DNA of 64,000 bases from Sipunculus nudus. Lineage: Eukaryota > Annelida > Sipuncula > Golfingiida > Sipunculidae. This document shows positions 37,501 to 51,700 of this stretch, in pieces. Position numbers and translations under genes: made by a program. Location: assembly GCA_026874595.1 (NCBI GenBank), contig CM049313.1:39710659-39774658 (forward strand), read 5' to 3'. Below the pieces are notes generated by a model. That model did not search any database and was not told the origin of the DNA. It saw only the letters and a program-made list of their open reading frames with translations. The stretch's first letter is position 1. Each line of letters starts with the position of its first letter.

Positions 37501-40500
37501 ATTAATAACCAACATCAGCAGGTGAGTGGTAGGGGCAGAGAAATACTGATTAATAAATGAAACCAATACCTGACAGAATCATTGATTGTGGATGATACTG
37601 AGGTATACAAATAGCACACATTTTTAGTTAAGAGTTCTTGAACAATCATCTGTTACAAGGCATAACCTGGCTATACAGGATCACATGAATCATGTTCTGG
37701 GTTAAAAAATGTTTTCCTCGGGTTCTGTTTATGGACAAGGAAGAGGCCGAGGTATTTATGGATACAAGGGGGATGGTTTAACGATAACAATAACTGCATC
37801 CTCATTGTACACATTTTATAATTAGCTGATTATAATTAATGAACATTATTATAATCAGAAATTATTATAATAACAGTAATGTTTGTTATGTATGTAAAAG
37901 ATGAATCTTCTAGTCCTGCAACATGTATACCATAATAATGAGCACCTGTTATAATATACATTATCCTTCACTTGCATGCAATCATACCTAAAATATTCTG
38001 AAGTATTGCCACACTGCAACGGACAAAAAATGCTACTTTTGTACATAAATATAACTAGAATATCAGCAGAAGCTGACAAAAGCCCTCAGCCAAAAGAACA
38101 GTGTTTAGAGGTGGTAATAGTAAAAAGTACAAAATATCTGTTCTCACATGGATGTATATCTGTACATGTCTCGGTTATAAATTTAAAATGGGGAGGTATG
38201 TACCATGATTCATAACAATCCACCAAATGCTTCCTGAAAAATAAGCTTCTAAGTTTTATTCTATTATAAGCTCTGTGACCTTGAAAAGTAGGTCAAGGTC
38301 ACCCATCTTCAAACTTGACTGAGATTTTGTTGATATACATCTTCACCAAAGAAATAAAATTCCTATTGTGAATCCTTTTAGAGATATACCGCTCACAAGG
38401 CCAAAGTTGAAAAATCCAAGAAAAATTCATTAAAAATCAGAAATTGTAGGTGGAGCCCCCAAACTTGTGCAGCAGTTACAGACCATCAGTCCCTATGATC
38501 ATAGTAAGTATTGTGAAAATCCACCCAATGGTTCCTGAGAAATAAGCTTCTAAATGTTTTTTTCTATAATCAGCTCTAAAACGTAGAAAAATAGGTCAAG
38601 GTCACACATCTTCGAACTTGACTGAGATTTTGTCATTATACATCTTCACTGAAAAAATAAAATTCCTACGGTGAATCCTTTTAGAGATATCCCGTTCACA
38701 AGCCAAAAGTTGAAAAATCCGATAAAAATTCATTAAAAATCAGAAATTGTAGGTAGCACCACCAAACTTGTGTAGCAGGTAAAGACTATCAGTCCCAATA
38801 ATCATAGTAAGTTTTGTGAAAATCCACCAAATGGTTCCTGAGTAATAAGCATCTAAGTGTTTTTCTATAATCAGCTCTAAAATGTAGAAAAATAGGTCAA
38901 GGTCACCCATCTTCGAACTTGACCGAGATTTTGTCGATATGCATCTTTACCGAGGAAATGAAATTCTGACAGTGAATCCTTTTCAAGATATCTCGCTCAC
39001 AAGGTTAAAGTTAACGGACGCGGGCCTGCCGGACGGACAGCTTGGGTGACGACAATAGCCCATCAGCCTAAGGGCTGAGGGCTAAAAAGTAAATGCTTAC
39101 CATAACATTATTACACAAAGTAAACTTGAACATTGTAATTGTGAAGGTTTTAAATTATATAAATAAACAGCATATCCTTATTACCCTAATCTGCAAATAA
39201 ATGAAATAATTTTATTAAATAATGTGTTACACATTTGATGTGATGTTTTTCTCTCGATGAATAAGACTTATACTCAGAAAGACTTCTATACAACATTAAT
39301 CCTCATTATCACAAAACATCCAACAAAGTCTAAATCATAATAACTCATCTTCATGTTACTTCTTTTACTTACCATCACTGTCCCTGTAATACGGTTGTTG
39401 TACATTGGCGAAAAAGTTGAAGCGTGAGCTGATTGAGGATGAGGAGGACTGAGAGATGCTTATACGATTTTGGCGAGCATTCAGGTGGAGCGGCACCTCC
39501 TCCGCCATGTTGGCATCCAAACGCACAAAGTCAGAATCTGTAACAGAGTTAATTTTATTTTGTTTTTATAAATGGTTAAAACCAGATCAAATGAAAACTG
39601 GTCTACCTTAGGATCCTTCTAACTGATCCTGGAGATAATTATATCAAACAAGTAAACCAAGCACACATACAAGATTCTGTGACTGGAATGAAAACACTCT
39701 CATTAACGAATGAAAGTGATTAGTGCATCAGTTGTAGATAGACCTGCCATGAATCTCACTGATCCTTCATTATCTAACTTCAGTGAGACCTACCATGGGA
39801 CTGGCCAAAAAGTGGTCTCAATACATAGTTGGTCACTTATTACAAACTGAATGCTTATATCTTACTCGAGGGTGGTCTTCATTAGACAGGTGGTGTTCCA
39901 GAAATGGAGGTTCCACTGAGGATGTTGTACTTACTGTAAGTGTAACATAAAGTCCACAAACCAGCGTCCCGAGTGTCAATACATCCTGTATGTTTATACA
40001 ATGTATACCACACACGTAGTGATAGCAGTCTGATCTCAAATGTACTTTGTACAGAGAGTACACAGCTGAATTTAAAAGCAGAGGCTGATTATTTTAAAGC
40101 TTCAGCTGCTTGCTGGCAAAAACCACATATATCAGTACTCCACGCAATAAGTTCCCTAGAAATGTTACTATTTCTGAAGACGGGACACTATTTCTAGAAG
40201 ACGGGACACTATTTTTCAGGGCTACCAAGAATTTCATGGAAACAAAATTCCCTACTTTTCTTGGAGTTTTGCTGATGAATTTTTCAAAATCCCACTACAG
40301 TTATTTTGACCTTTCCCCATCCTAACTGTCATAGCAATAACGATCAGTTCCAGTTAATGGGTACAGAAGAGTCCAGAGAGATTTCAGTGGATACGTGGTT
40401 TGGACATGATCAAGAGATCTAGAGTAACAGACAGATTTTTTTCCATAATGTGAGGCACTGTTCACAATTTCAAAGCCATGCATGCGGAAATTACAAGTTG

Positions 40501-43500
40501 TGCATTAACTATGTAGTCAAAAAGACATATTTTCCATATATACCACGTGTGGTAGTTAGTTCCCTGCAATTCTCATGTAACTTGAGTTCGGGAATATGAG
40601 GTCACAAATACAGAAATGTTGAGATACAGAGGACTGAACTTCCTTGAAGACCCTCCATAAACTTCATATTTTCAAAATGATATAATTTACAGTTAGAACA
40701 CAAGTTCTCTGAACGTCATGTCTACCTATTCCTCTGCGAAAACAACAGCTGCAGAACAGAGGACAACAGTGAAGCTTACTGACACTACCATAACAAAGTC
40801 TGTTATCGCAGTCCCGGTTCACCATCCATTCATCTTCACAAGACTACCAGTATCAGGTAAACAAGAGAACTGAGGTACAGACAGTCCAGTAGGTCCATCC
40901 ACATCCAGCATCAACAGATCTACCGCCTGGGAAAGTCTCATAGCTCCCAGCATCAGACCGCCAGAGAAAGCTCCACAGTTCCCAGCATCATATGCCAGAG
41001 AAAACTCCACAGCTATTGATCAGCGGTCTAAGGACATTCACTGGCCATCAGATCTCATAAACAATCAGCCATGCTGCTGTTATGTCAATTACTGCCTCAG
41101 TGACTGAAGCGGATCTTACCTGCTGCCCCACAACCTAGAGTAACCGCCGCATCAATCTTTCATGATCCTAATATATCACAGTTTGTTTAACTTCAGACAT
41201 GGTCACTGAAACTGGCCACCTGACATCCTGACTGGGTCAAGGTCATGTATCAAGGTTATTTAAACATCCCATAAGAGTCTGCAGAATCCAGCGTGATAAA
41301 TAATGTAACAGATATAAACTGTTCGAGCCAGCTTAGTAGACCAGGCTACAGCACTTCACAAGGTAAACCATAGCTGTATCTGATACTCACAGTCTATCAT
41401 GACCTCCCTGAAAATGGGTCTCTGAAATAATTACTTCAAATAACATTTACAACTCCTAATAATAAAACAATTTGCTTTTCTTTCATATATAATTTATGAG
41501 AAAAAGTGTTCCTCTTGCATTTCACCTGAGCTAGCATCATAATTGATATTAAATAGCATGTTGGTTACTTTATTATGATTTGTATTTTATGATTTGATAT
41601 GTATATTGATAGCACTGATAAAATGTTGATGTCTGTATTCATGCTTCTGCAATAAGAGAAAATTAACTGAACAACACAGAACAACAGCATCACTAGATCG
41701 TAAGAGGGGAAAAAAGGACCATTAACTGTCAAACTAATAATCTAGGCTGAACAAAAGCACAAGTAATATCAAACCTTAGGCATCACAATATCCTACTGTG
41801 ATGATTTATCAGCTCTTTTCTTCACTGATGTTGATCTGCTGATAATCCAAATAACCACAAAACCTAGTCATTATCAAGTACTTACAAGCTAATTACCGCC
41901 AAGCAAAAGCTGCCAGATCAGCTGTAATTACATCTTCATGAAGTAGTGCTCCTGCACTTCCCTGACTCTGTAAATGTTGCGCACACTGCGCCAAAAACAC
42001 GGACTGAGCAAACCTCTCTAGTGTTAGGAGACCAAAAAGAGTGGGCTGCCCAGTAACATTCAATCACTGTGGATTCTGGTCTATGACAGAAGAGGCCCTG
42101 GGCAAGATACCAGTGAGGGAATGCTAAATACTCACGTAACCATGGTGACATGACAATAACCATGGTAACCTGAAAAGCATGCTCTTACCTCTGTATTAAT
42201 CACAAATGGTTTACTGTCATGATCCTGGTTATTAAGCAGTTTTACCCGGGACTTCCTCTAGCCCCTGTGCACCGCAATCCAAACAGCACACTTTGTGATC
42301 TATGCCACCCCTTGTATTGATCAACGGGACTTTGCGCTCACGTAGGTCCCCTGAGGCACAAAACTGATAAAATCCTCGTGACGATCTACTCTTATCATAA
42401 TGAACATGACTGGTATATAAATATATACTTCAGTGTCAAATCAGGATACTCAACGAGGACTCTGAGATGTAAGCTAGCGAGATATGACAAGACAAGGACA
42501 CAGGCCTTCATTACACTAAGGATGCAAATAAATCAGTTTTTACTCTTTGTGAGAACATAAACTAGAGGTAAGGTTTTCCTTACTATTTGATCAAGTGTCT
42601 ATCAGTACACAAATCATATGGTACCCTAGTATTTAGGCAGTGGAGCTGATTATAATGAGGAGACATACTAGTATTGACACATGCAGTATCATTACTTACA
42701 AGAAAAGTTAAGTGTTTACATCATGCAAGACAGAATATAAATTGACACAGATATAAATTCACAATGGGCAAAGTTTACCTATGAATATTGAATTAAAAAA
42801 CCTGCAATTAAATGCTGAAATTAGTCAAAAGGTTTTTTTTTAAATATATTCACATATGTTTACTGTAGGTTTCAATGTGGAGAGGCCAGTGAGTTCAAAT
42901 CTTCATGTTAATGATTTTTCAGAGTGTCTTTCTGAGAATAGCCCTGTTTCATTCATACAATCCTACTGAGTTACAACTGTCCCTGAATACCATCAATACC
43001 ACAAATTCAGCCTTAGTATGTTAATAAGGGGGACCGTCTTGTGACTCCACTACGTATCCACTGGCATTTTAACAGTGAAATTAGGTATTTATTTTAAGGT
43101 CTTCATTCTGATTGAACAGCAAACAATACTAACTACACAGAAATATAACATCTGTAAACAACAGGAGCACACTGACACTCAGTCCACATAATTTTTGCTA
43201 AGCAGACACAACAGTTGAGCAGATAACTGTTAGGTTCAGCAGAGATGACACTTAAGCAGGCACTAATTGTGATCCATAAATATGACACTTAAACAGACAA
43301 CACTTAAGTTCATAGAGATGAAACCTTAAGAGACAACAATTAGAATCAGCAGTGATAATACTTCTGCAGATGGCACTTAAGTAGATATGACACTTAAGCA
43401 GACAACACTTAGGCTCAGCAGAGATGACACTTAAATGGACAACACTTAAGTTGGGTAGAGATGAGACCTAAACAAACAACATTAAGAATCAGTAGTAAGG

Positions 43501-45637
43501 AAACTTATGCAAGAGATGACATTTAGGCAGAAAAGACTTAGGCTCAGCAGAGATCACACTTAAGCAGACAACACTTAGGTCAGCAGAGATTACACTTTTA
43601 AGTAAGAAACACTTGAGATGTCACTTATATAGGTAACACTTATTTCAGCTGAGATCACACTTAATGAGACAAAACTTAGGTTTAAAAGAGACAGAAAACA
43701 TTGAAGTCTACCTGATGAGTCACTGTCCCTCATTCTGTCGGGTATGACATCGTGACAGATCCTCCGCTGATACAGGGATGAGCTGAGAGACCTGATTTGC
43801 TCATCTGCTGACGCTGGAGCTGATACCTGGCTCGAGGTCATTGGTTTTTCTGTAATTGTTACATTTTCTGCCTCTTCAAATGTCAAGGTCTCAACATCTT
43901 CGTCTGAATCATCCACACTGTTTTCCTCGTCTTTGTGGTCACATTCCAAGAATTCAGGGGGACCATTATCACTGTCAGAACCTTCTGAGTCTTCAGGCTT
44001 CAGATTTTTGTCATCTGGCTCCCCCACAAGGTTGAGACCTTCTGAAAACAGAAAAATATTTCCCATATAGCACTGACTGTATTGTAGCTCTGTAGGATTT
44101 AGATCATTGAAGTAGCTTCTCATCTTTTATTTGTGAATCTCCTTTGAAACTTTGAAACAAAATATGATCAGCCAATTCAATTACTTATCTAATCTTTTGT
44201 TCAGTTAATGGTTTCACCATGACGTCATGGATAAAATAATAAATTAATATTCAGAATACAAAGTACATACATATACTTCAATTAAACTTTCACATGAAAG
44301 ACATTATGCTTACTAGAAATTATTCTCTACATCCTTCTATCAGACATGCCATAACATTTATTCATTAGCCCCTTACATTGTCAAGTCTAAAAATATCCTT
44401 TTCATCAACAGATATTAAAATTAGACATTTATTAAATGTCTTCAACACTGGCCATCCAGAATACCAGCAATGCATATACAATCATTAATAAATAGTAAGT
44501 TCGGTCATATCTCTATATTCTGCACTTCATAGCCACTGACATGAGACAAATTTCAAATTATTCTCCACAGCCACTCAAATCAACCAAATCTTAAATTTTC
44601 TTCACTTATCTTTTACAATACCAACATATTTTAAATTTGCTTCAATGGCAAAGATAACTGGTTAGATATCAAGTTGTCCACATGGATCACTGAAATCAGC
44701 AGTACCTCAATTTACTGATTTAGCCAATATGTTTTCACTGGCCACAGGTACCAGTCAAATCACATAATATATTACTGACCAGGAGTAGGCAACCCACTGT
44801 AACCTAATCACTGGACATATGAATACTGTCTCCATTTACACTGATATCTGACACATATCTTTGGTCTCAGACATAAGATGTTTTTCATCCATAGACAAAA
44901 CAGCAATGGATTATTAAGGAATGCCAGAGTCCCAGAAACCCACAATAAAGCATTTAATGAACCACAGTGTATCCAAATCTGTAAAAGAACAAACCTGACG
45001 TGAACATTTCATTATGTAAATGGTGTTTCATGCTAAGCCACCTGCTTTTGATCTTTGTCTATGTCTTTTCTGATCTATGTAAAAACATGCAACAGAAAGG
45101 ACAATACATGAAGCATATTGCAAAGCAAAAACAAAGAAATAAAAATGACGGAATGTGTTTTACCAATAAAAAAGTATTAATGAAAAAAAATATAGATAAA
45201 CTGTATCTTTTAATGCCAAATTACTATTGGCATGTATTTTTTCCCAAAGGATGATCACATAAACATGATATTTGAGGAAACATCACATTAGTAGATGATA
45301 AAAAATTGGGTTCATCATTTTTGCAATTTTCTCACAAACCCAATTTCACATTTATCATTGATGAAGATGTGATGATAATATCAAGAGCTTTTTTTATCAC
45401 TGACTCAAATTATATGTGTGAAAACAGATCCTCAATAACGTAAAACACAAGTGTAATAAAAAATTCTACAACATTCTTTCAAGGTCCTATTTTCTTTTGA
45501 ATGGCAGTTTTTTTTTCTATGTATACTGCAATATCATCTATATCTATTTTTGTCCTTTCACATTGGTTCTTGAAAATCTGGTATCAACAACTATAGCCTG
45601 GATGGGTTTCTGTAAACCTGTTAATTTCTATTTGGAT

Positions 45638-45717
<80 letters not shown>

Positions 45718-48700
45718 TATAGTAAAAGTCTCCTGATGAACTTTGAAGCAAAGGATTTGGTTCTATATCAATTAATTAAACTGGATGAATTTTTGAGGCT
45801 CCATTTTTGCAGAAAACTCAACAAAGATAGAAAATTACCTCACACCAAGTAAAGAGGAAGACTGACCAGTTACTTATATTCTGTTTTATATGAACAAAAA
45901 ATACCAAAGTGGATAGCAAATTCAGAACCTGGAGTAATATCTAAAATACACAGTACATGGACAGACTAGGGCCTGAGATATAATTGAGAGAAAGCTCTGT
46001 TTAAAAGAAACACTGTAATAGAGACAGGTGGCTTGAATTGTTAGGGTAAGGCTGCTGCAGCATGAACCAAAACATATTTTTATATTGTTTAGCTCAGTGA
46101 AGTTGTTTAATGAGGTCCCGTTTATCATGCTGTCTAGCTAACAATAATCAACATTCAACTGGCTATTTGCAATACAGAATGCTGCAATAGCCTTGACACA
46201 AAGTATTACAAATTACCAACATCATCAATCACACTTTGGCTTTTCTATCACAGCCTCCCTTTTGAGTGATTTATTTCCATAACTATTTCATACATTGCTT
46301 GTTTTCTACACTACATAATATTCTCTAGTTAGCCCCTGCCTGTATGTACATAAATTATTGTTATATACATTTATACGGAGCAACATATCTAAGCAAGAAT
46401 GCTCAATCAAGGAAGTGTATTGTAAATATACTAAAAATTAAAATTAATAAAATAGATAAAATGTTAATTAATTAAGCACCGACTCAAACATCAGAAGACA
46501 AAACAAAAAATAATTTTTGTTTGTTTCAAACACATATAATCACATATAAATCCCTCAACATTTATTTTCATATTCACACTTTTTTTTAAACAAGGGACCT
46601 GTGGTTTGAAGTGTTCAGCTGAAACTGATTATGAGAATATTTGTATAAAATCCTAGCATACTGAAACTAGACATTTCTTGGCACCGCTGATGCCATAGTA
46701 TCGCCAGACAAATGAGGTTTTGTGGTATTTTGTTGATATAATGTGATGTATTTGTATTTTAGCAATGAATGTGAGAAACATTTGTACAAAATTGGATTGG
46801 GAAGGACAATTGATCAAAGGGTTTTTGACTTATAATGCTCACAGTGCTGTCAAGTGGCCCTTTTTAAGATATTCATGATTTTATGTTTTTCACCAAATAT
46901 GGGAATATTCAAGGTCAAGGTCACTCTCATAGTCACAGTCATGACCCCAAATCAATAAACTGCATTCCAAAATATCCAACATTTGAAAAAAAAATTAAAT
47001 TAAAAAAAAAATAATTTAAATTAAATTAAATTTTAAAATTAAATTTAAAATTAAATATACCTCATTCCATAAAGCATATCTATATACATGCATAACATGA
47101 AAGAAATCTGTCCATTACTGTTCGACTTATAATGCTCACAGTATATACTGTCAAGTGGCAGTGATGGGGTATTCAAAGGCGCAAAAAACAAGAAAAGGAC
47201 AACAGGTGGCGCCACCTATCTTCTGCAAAAGACCAAACTATCCAAGATCTTCCGTCAACTTGATTTTTGGACCAATCCATGCATCCCTTTTTAAGATATT
47301 CATGATTTTATGTGATTTTCACCATATATGGTAATATTCAAGGTCAAAGCCACTCTCAAAGGAAAGGTCATGACCCCAATTTTAATATACATCATCCCAT
47401 AACCCATACCTATGTACATGCATAATATTAAAGAAATCTGTCAATCAGTTTTTGACTTGTGATGCTAAAAGTACTGTCAAGTGGCAATGATGGGGGTATT
47501 AAATGGCACAAAACAAGAACAGGATACTAGGTGGCACCACCAGTTTCCAGTACATGACATCACTATCCAAGATCTTTGTCCAACTTGATTTTTGGATAAA
47601 TCCATGAAAGATTTCTTGAGATATTTAAGAATTTGTGTGATTTTCCCCAAAAATGGATCTATTCAAGGTCAAGGTCACTCTCCTAGTTGAGGTCATGACC
47701 CCATTTTAAATAGGCTTCGTCCTCTCACCTATATCTATAAATGTGTCAAGTTTGAAAAAGATCCTTGAAATATTTTTTTAGTTATTGTGTCCAAAAGAAA
47801 TCTCTGCTGCGGCGGCGGCGCAACTGTGCCTAAACCATTGTATCTCCAGACTATGTCTGGCGATACAATGATGCAACAGTTAAAATTTGTTGTTGTATAT
47901 CACTATTTGATAAATAAACACAACAAACAACGACCATTTGCTATAGCTCAGTTGACTTAGAGTCAGCTGAGCAACAGGATATCTTCATACGATAAAAACA
48001 GGTGATTAGTTGTAACTGCAAGCACTTGAACTTTCGCTGGGTTACACACCGAGCACATTATTTCAAAGATAGGTCCATGGCCTTTTGGTGGCACTGTCTA
48101 TGAAATGAGGATGAAGGTTACCTTGTGATAAGATTTATATTTTATCATTTAAGCCTTCTGGATTTTAGGTTTTATATGCACGGGGCTAGGAGTAATCCAA
48201 AAGTTATAGCCTATCATTAAGACATCTGAGTAGATCACTGAAGATTAATGGAAATTTCAAAGAGACATTTTGTGAACAACAGACCAGCTGAATCGTCAGT
48301 AGTCGGGAAATCAGAATGCACATCTCACTTTCTAGGGACATTAACTCACAACATCAGCTTCATAAAAGTGTATCCCATGGGTCTGTAGCTTACAGCCAGG
48401 GGAGAAACATGCTATATAGGTGGCTCTGTAATTCCTAACCTTTCACATTTAAGGGGAACTTATCAATTAATCAAATAATGTAAATTCAGAATTATTTCAA
48501 AGTGTTTTAATTTGTGGAAATGGGCACTTAAATAATTCTCTGATGCAGAGATACATCACGTTTCAAAGTAAAATATTGTATATGTATTTACTGTAAGATG
48601 TGGCTGATCATGCATGGATACAATGACAATATGTGACCATACAATGGGAAGTTGTACATTAACCTAGCAACCTCCAGCACATAATACTCAATGGCCCGGC

Positions 48701-51700
48701 CAGGTAAGGCAAAACATCATCAGGCACAAATCAGTTAACTGGCATCTTTCTAACTGCCACAAGATCAAACTCATTTTGCTGTTCCTGAAGCGTTGAGGAA
48801 AATGCATAACTTGGGAATAGATTACCAATTTAAAACTGGCAGCTTTTCTATGAAGAAAGAATAGAAATGACTTAGCACCTGAACACTAGTAGTAGTTATA
48901 TATGTATCTCCTCTTGTATCGTTTTGTGATATAAACTGTCATAACAACTCTAGTGGCAACTAATATTCATGACTCCAAAAATCCAACAAGAATGTCAAAA
49001 CCAAAAAAGATATCAAAGGCCTTCCTTCATTAGGGTAAATTCAACACTGTAGTTTAGCTGATTGGTTCAAATCAGCTGTAAGTGAATGAGGACGTTAGCC
49101 TAATTAACCGGAATAAAACCAAAACATAACTTCAAATGCTGCATAGCCTATTTCCTATCATGCTTAGGCTGGGGCACAGCAGATGGCTTCCGGCAATTGC
49201 CCGGCAAGAGCATTCCAGGAAGCTATCAATATTTACCTTTATTTATCTATTTAAATAAGTCTCTACAGATATGATCCCATTTAAAACCCACATTAAGTAT
49301 AACAACCCCATGAAATGATTTGAAATACAATGTTAGTCTCAGAAAATGTTCTGACACTACAACAACAGGCAAGATGACCCTGACATCAAAGTGAGAGTAT
49401 ACCAGATACATTAAAATGTTGGGAAACAAATAGAGTTTACTGAAAACAAGGCCTACAGGCCTAATGCGAACCTGTGCAATGAGATTACAACAGGTATAAT
49501 GGTTCAATGCTGGACCATTACTTTTCAAGAACATGTGTAACATGTATATGAACAATGCAAGTACTAAACACTTAGAACAAGAAACAATTAAACAAACATT
49601 ACTGCTGAAATTCTAGCATGGGTGCACACAACATCAAACTAGAATATGGGTAGTCAACAAGGGACTACTTGTATCCGCCAAAATCAGAGTGGACAGGTGA
49701 AGTGAGGCATGGATTGAGTGGCAGACAAGTCAAACCACTACTAAGATACGAGTGATTTTAGCCTACGGCAGACAAACAGACAGACGCTGTGCAAAAATGG
49801 TAGCAGGTGGCACCACCACTTTTGTGTATGATTAAGAGCTATGAAAGATCTATACACATGCGAAATTTCAGGGGGATATGTCAAACCAGTCCTGAAAGAT
49901 AAGCCTGAATGTCTGCAGCATATACATAAATGTAGGTGGCACCACCTGCCACACAATCGAGAAAGCTATCCAAGATGTATAAACATGCAAAATCTTAGGC
50001 AGACAAGTCAAACCACTACTGAGATATGAGTGATTTTAGCCCACAGCAGACAAACATATGGATGCTGAGCAAAAATGGTAGCAGGTGAAGCCACCAGTTT
50101 TGCATATGATAAAGAGCTATGTGAGATCTATAAACATGCAAAATTTTTGCCCTATCAGTCAAATGGTTCCAGAAATATAAGCTTGGATGTCTGCAGCATA
50201 AATTTGGATGTAGGTGGTGCCACCTACCATAAAATCAAGAAAGCTGTCAAGGATGTATAAACCTGCAAAATTTCAAGGTGGATAAGTCAAACCACTGCCA
50301 AGATGAGTGATTTTATCCAAAGGCAGAAGAACAGATGGACGCTGTGCAAAAATGTGTAGGTGGCCCCACCAGTTTTGCGTATGATAAAGAGCTATGGGAG
50401 ATCTATACACATGCAAAATTTTGGCCCAACTGGTCAAACAGTTCCCAAGATTTGAGCTTTGATGTCCGCAGCTTAAATGTGATGTAGGTGGCACCACCTG
50501 TCATAAAATCAAGAAAGCTGTCCAAGATGTATACACATGCAAAATTTCAGGTCGATAAGTCCAACCAATGCAGAGATATGAATGTTTTTATCCCTAGGCA
50601 GATAAACAGATGGACGCAGTGCAAAAATCTTAGAAAATGCTGTAAGAAAAAAATAAACAAATGATGACTGATGACTGATTATTTGAAAAAAAATTTGGTG
50701 ATGCTAGCTCCTGCCATTTTCGAGATAGGTATGGTTAACTAGAGACAACGCATGATGCACTGACGCATGATGGAGGATGCAGCAACATTGCATAAGCTCA
50801 CATATTCGCTTAAAATACGATAATTTTTTAAATGACAAATCTTTTGCAAAATAATTGGTGATGCTAGCTCCTGCCCTTATTGAGATAGCTATGATGCATG
50901 ATGGATGACGCCACGCCACTGCATAAGCTCACAGATTTGCTAAAAATGCAAACAAAGTTTTTTCAAACAGCTGATAGATATAGTTCAATAATCTGGGAAT
51001 TCTGCGTCTAGACATTGTGTCTAGAAGTCTAGGCACTATGTCTCGATGTCTAGACACATTGTCTAGACACCCGCCAGAGGCAGGTCAGTTGCCATGGTGA
51101 TGTCTGGACCCCACCTGGTTGTACTGAGTGACCTCTTGACTTGGCTGCTGAAACTCAGCATATTGTCAAATCTGTTTTCAAACACAGAAAGCCTTTTTTC
51201 AATTGGCTACAATGCTTTTTTAAAGCTGTATTTACCAAATCCATTCTTTTAAAACTGACAGACCCTACCATAGAATAATTCTTGTAAAGTTTAAACCAAT
51301 CAGCTTAACAGTTTCATCATAAATCAGTGTATAAGCTAGAGTTTAAAAATTACATTTTCGCATGTAAAAAACAGATCAATGCAGATGGCGCCACCAATAC
51401 CTCAATTTCAGATATGACATATGTGACAAACATTGGTATAAAATTTGGTGATTATAGCTCTAGCTGTTTCTGAGATTTTAATTTTAGTGTGCCTTTATGA
51501 ACAGATGACTATGTTCAACCTCTTGTAATTCGGCCAAAAATCTACGAACTGGAACCATTCGAAACTAAATTGAGACAGATTGTTTTAGGGATCATTTCTG
51601 TGAAATATTCGACAATTTGGCTGGACAGTTTCGGAGAAGCAGATTTTTAAAGTTTTTTTAGCTTTTTCCCCATAGATCTAAGAAAATGCAGTTAGAACAA

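Larger units (their letters stand above)
46675..47880 (-). repeat. Repeat family D
   Basis: About three ~300-360-bp units, each with a TTCAAGGTCAAGGTCACTCT-like block, a CATGACCCC block and a CTGTCAAGTGGC block. GGTGGCGCCACC lies near 47205 and a variant near 47532. Both ends carry GTATCGCCAGACA- or TGTCTGGCGATAC-type sequence. A GCGGCGGCGGCG run sits at 47809-47820. Gene 2 intron 2. Confidence 0.7.

Noticed and set aside
40819-41010. 63-codon minus-strand frame with a partial internal duplication
   Set aside because: Short duplicated intron DNA; no splice sites in phase with gene 2.
42880-42950. tRNA-like B box (GAGTTCAAATC) in intron 3
   Set aside because: No A box or cloverleaf could be found; the match is short.
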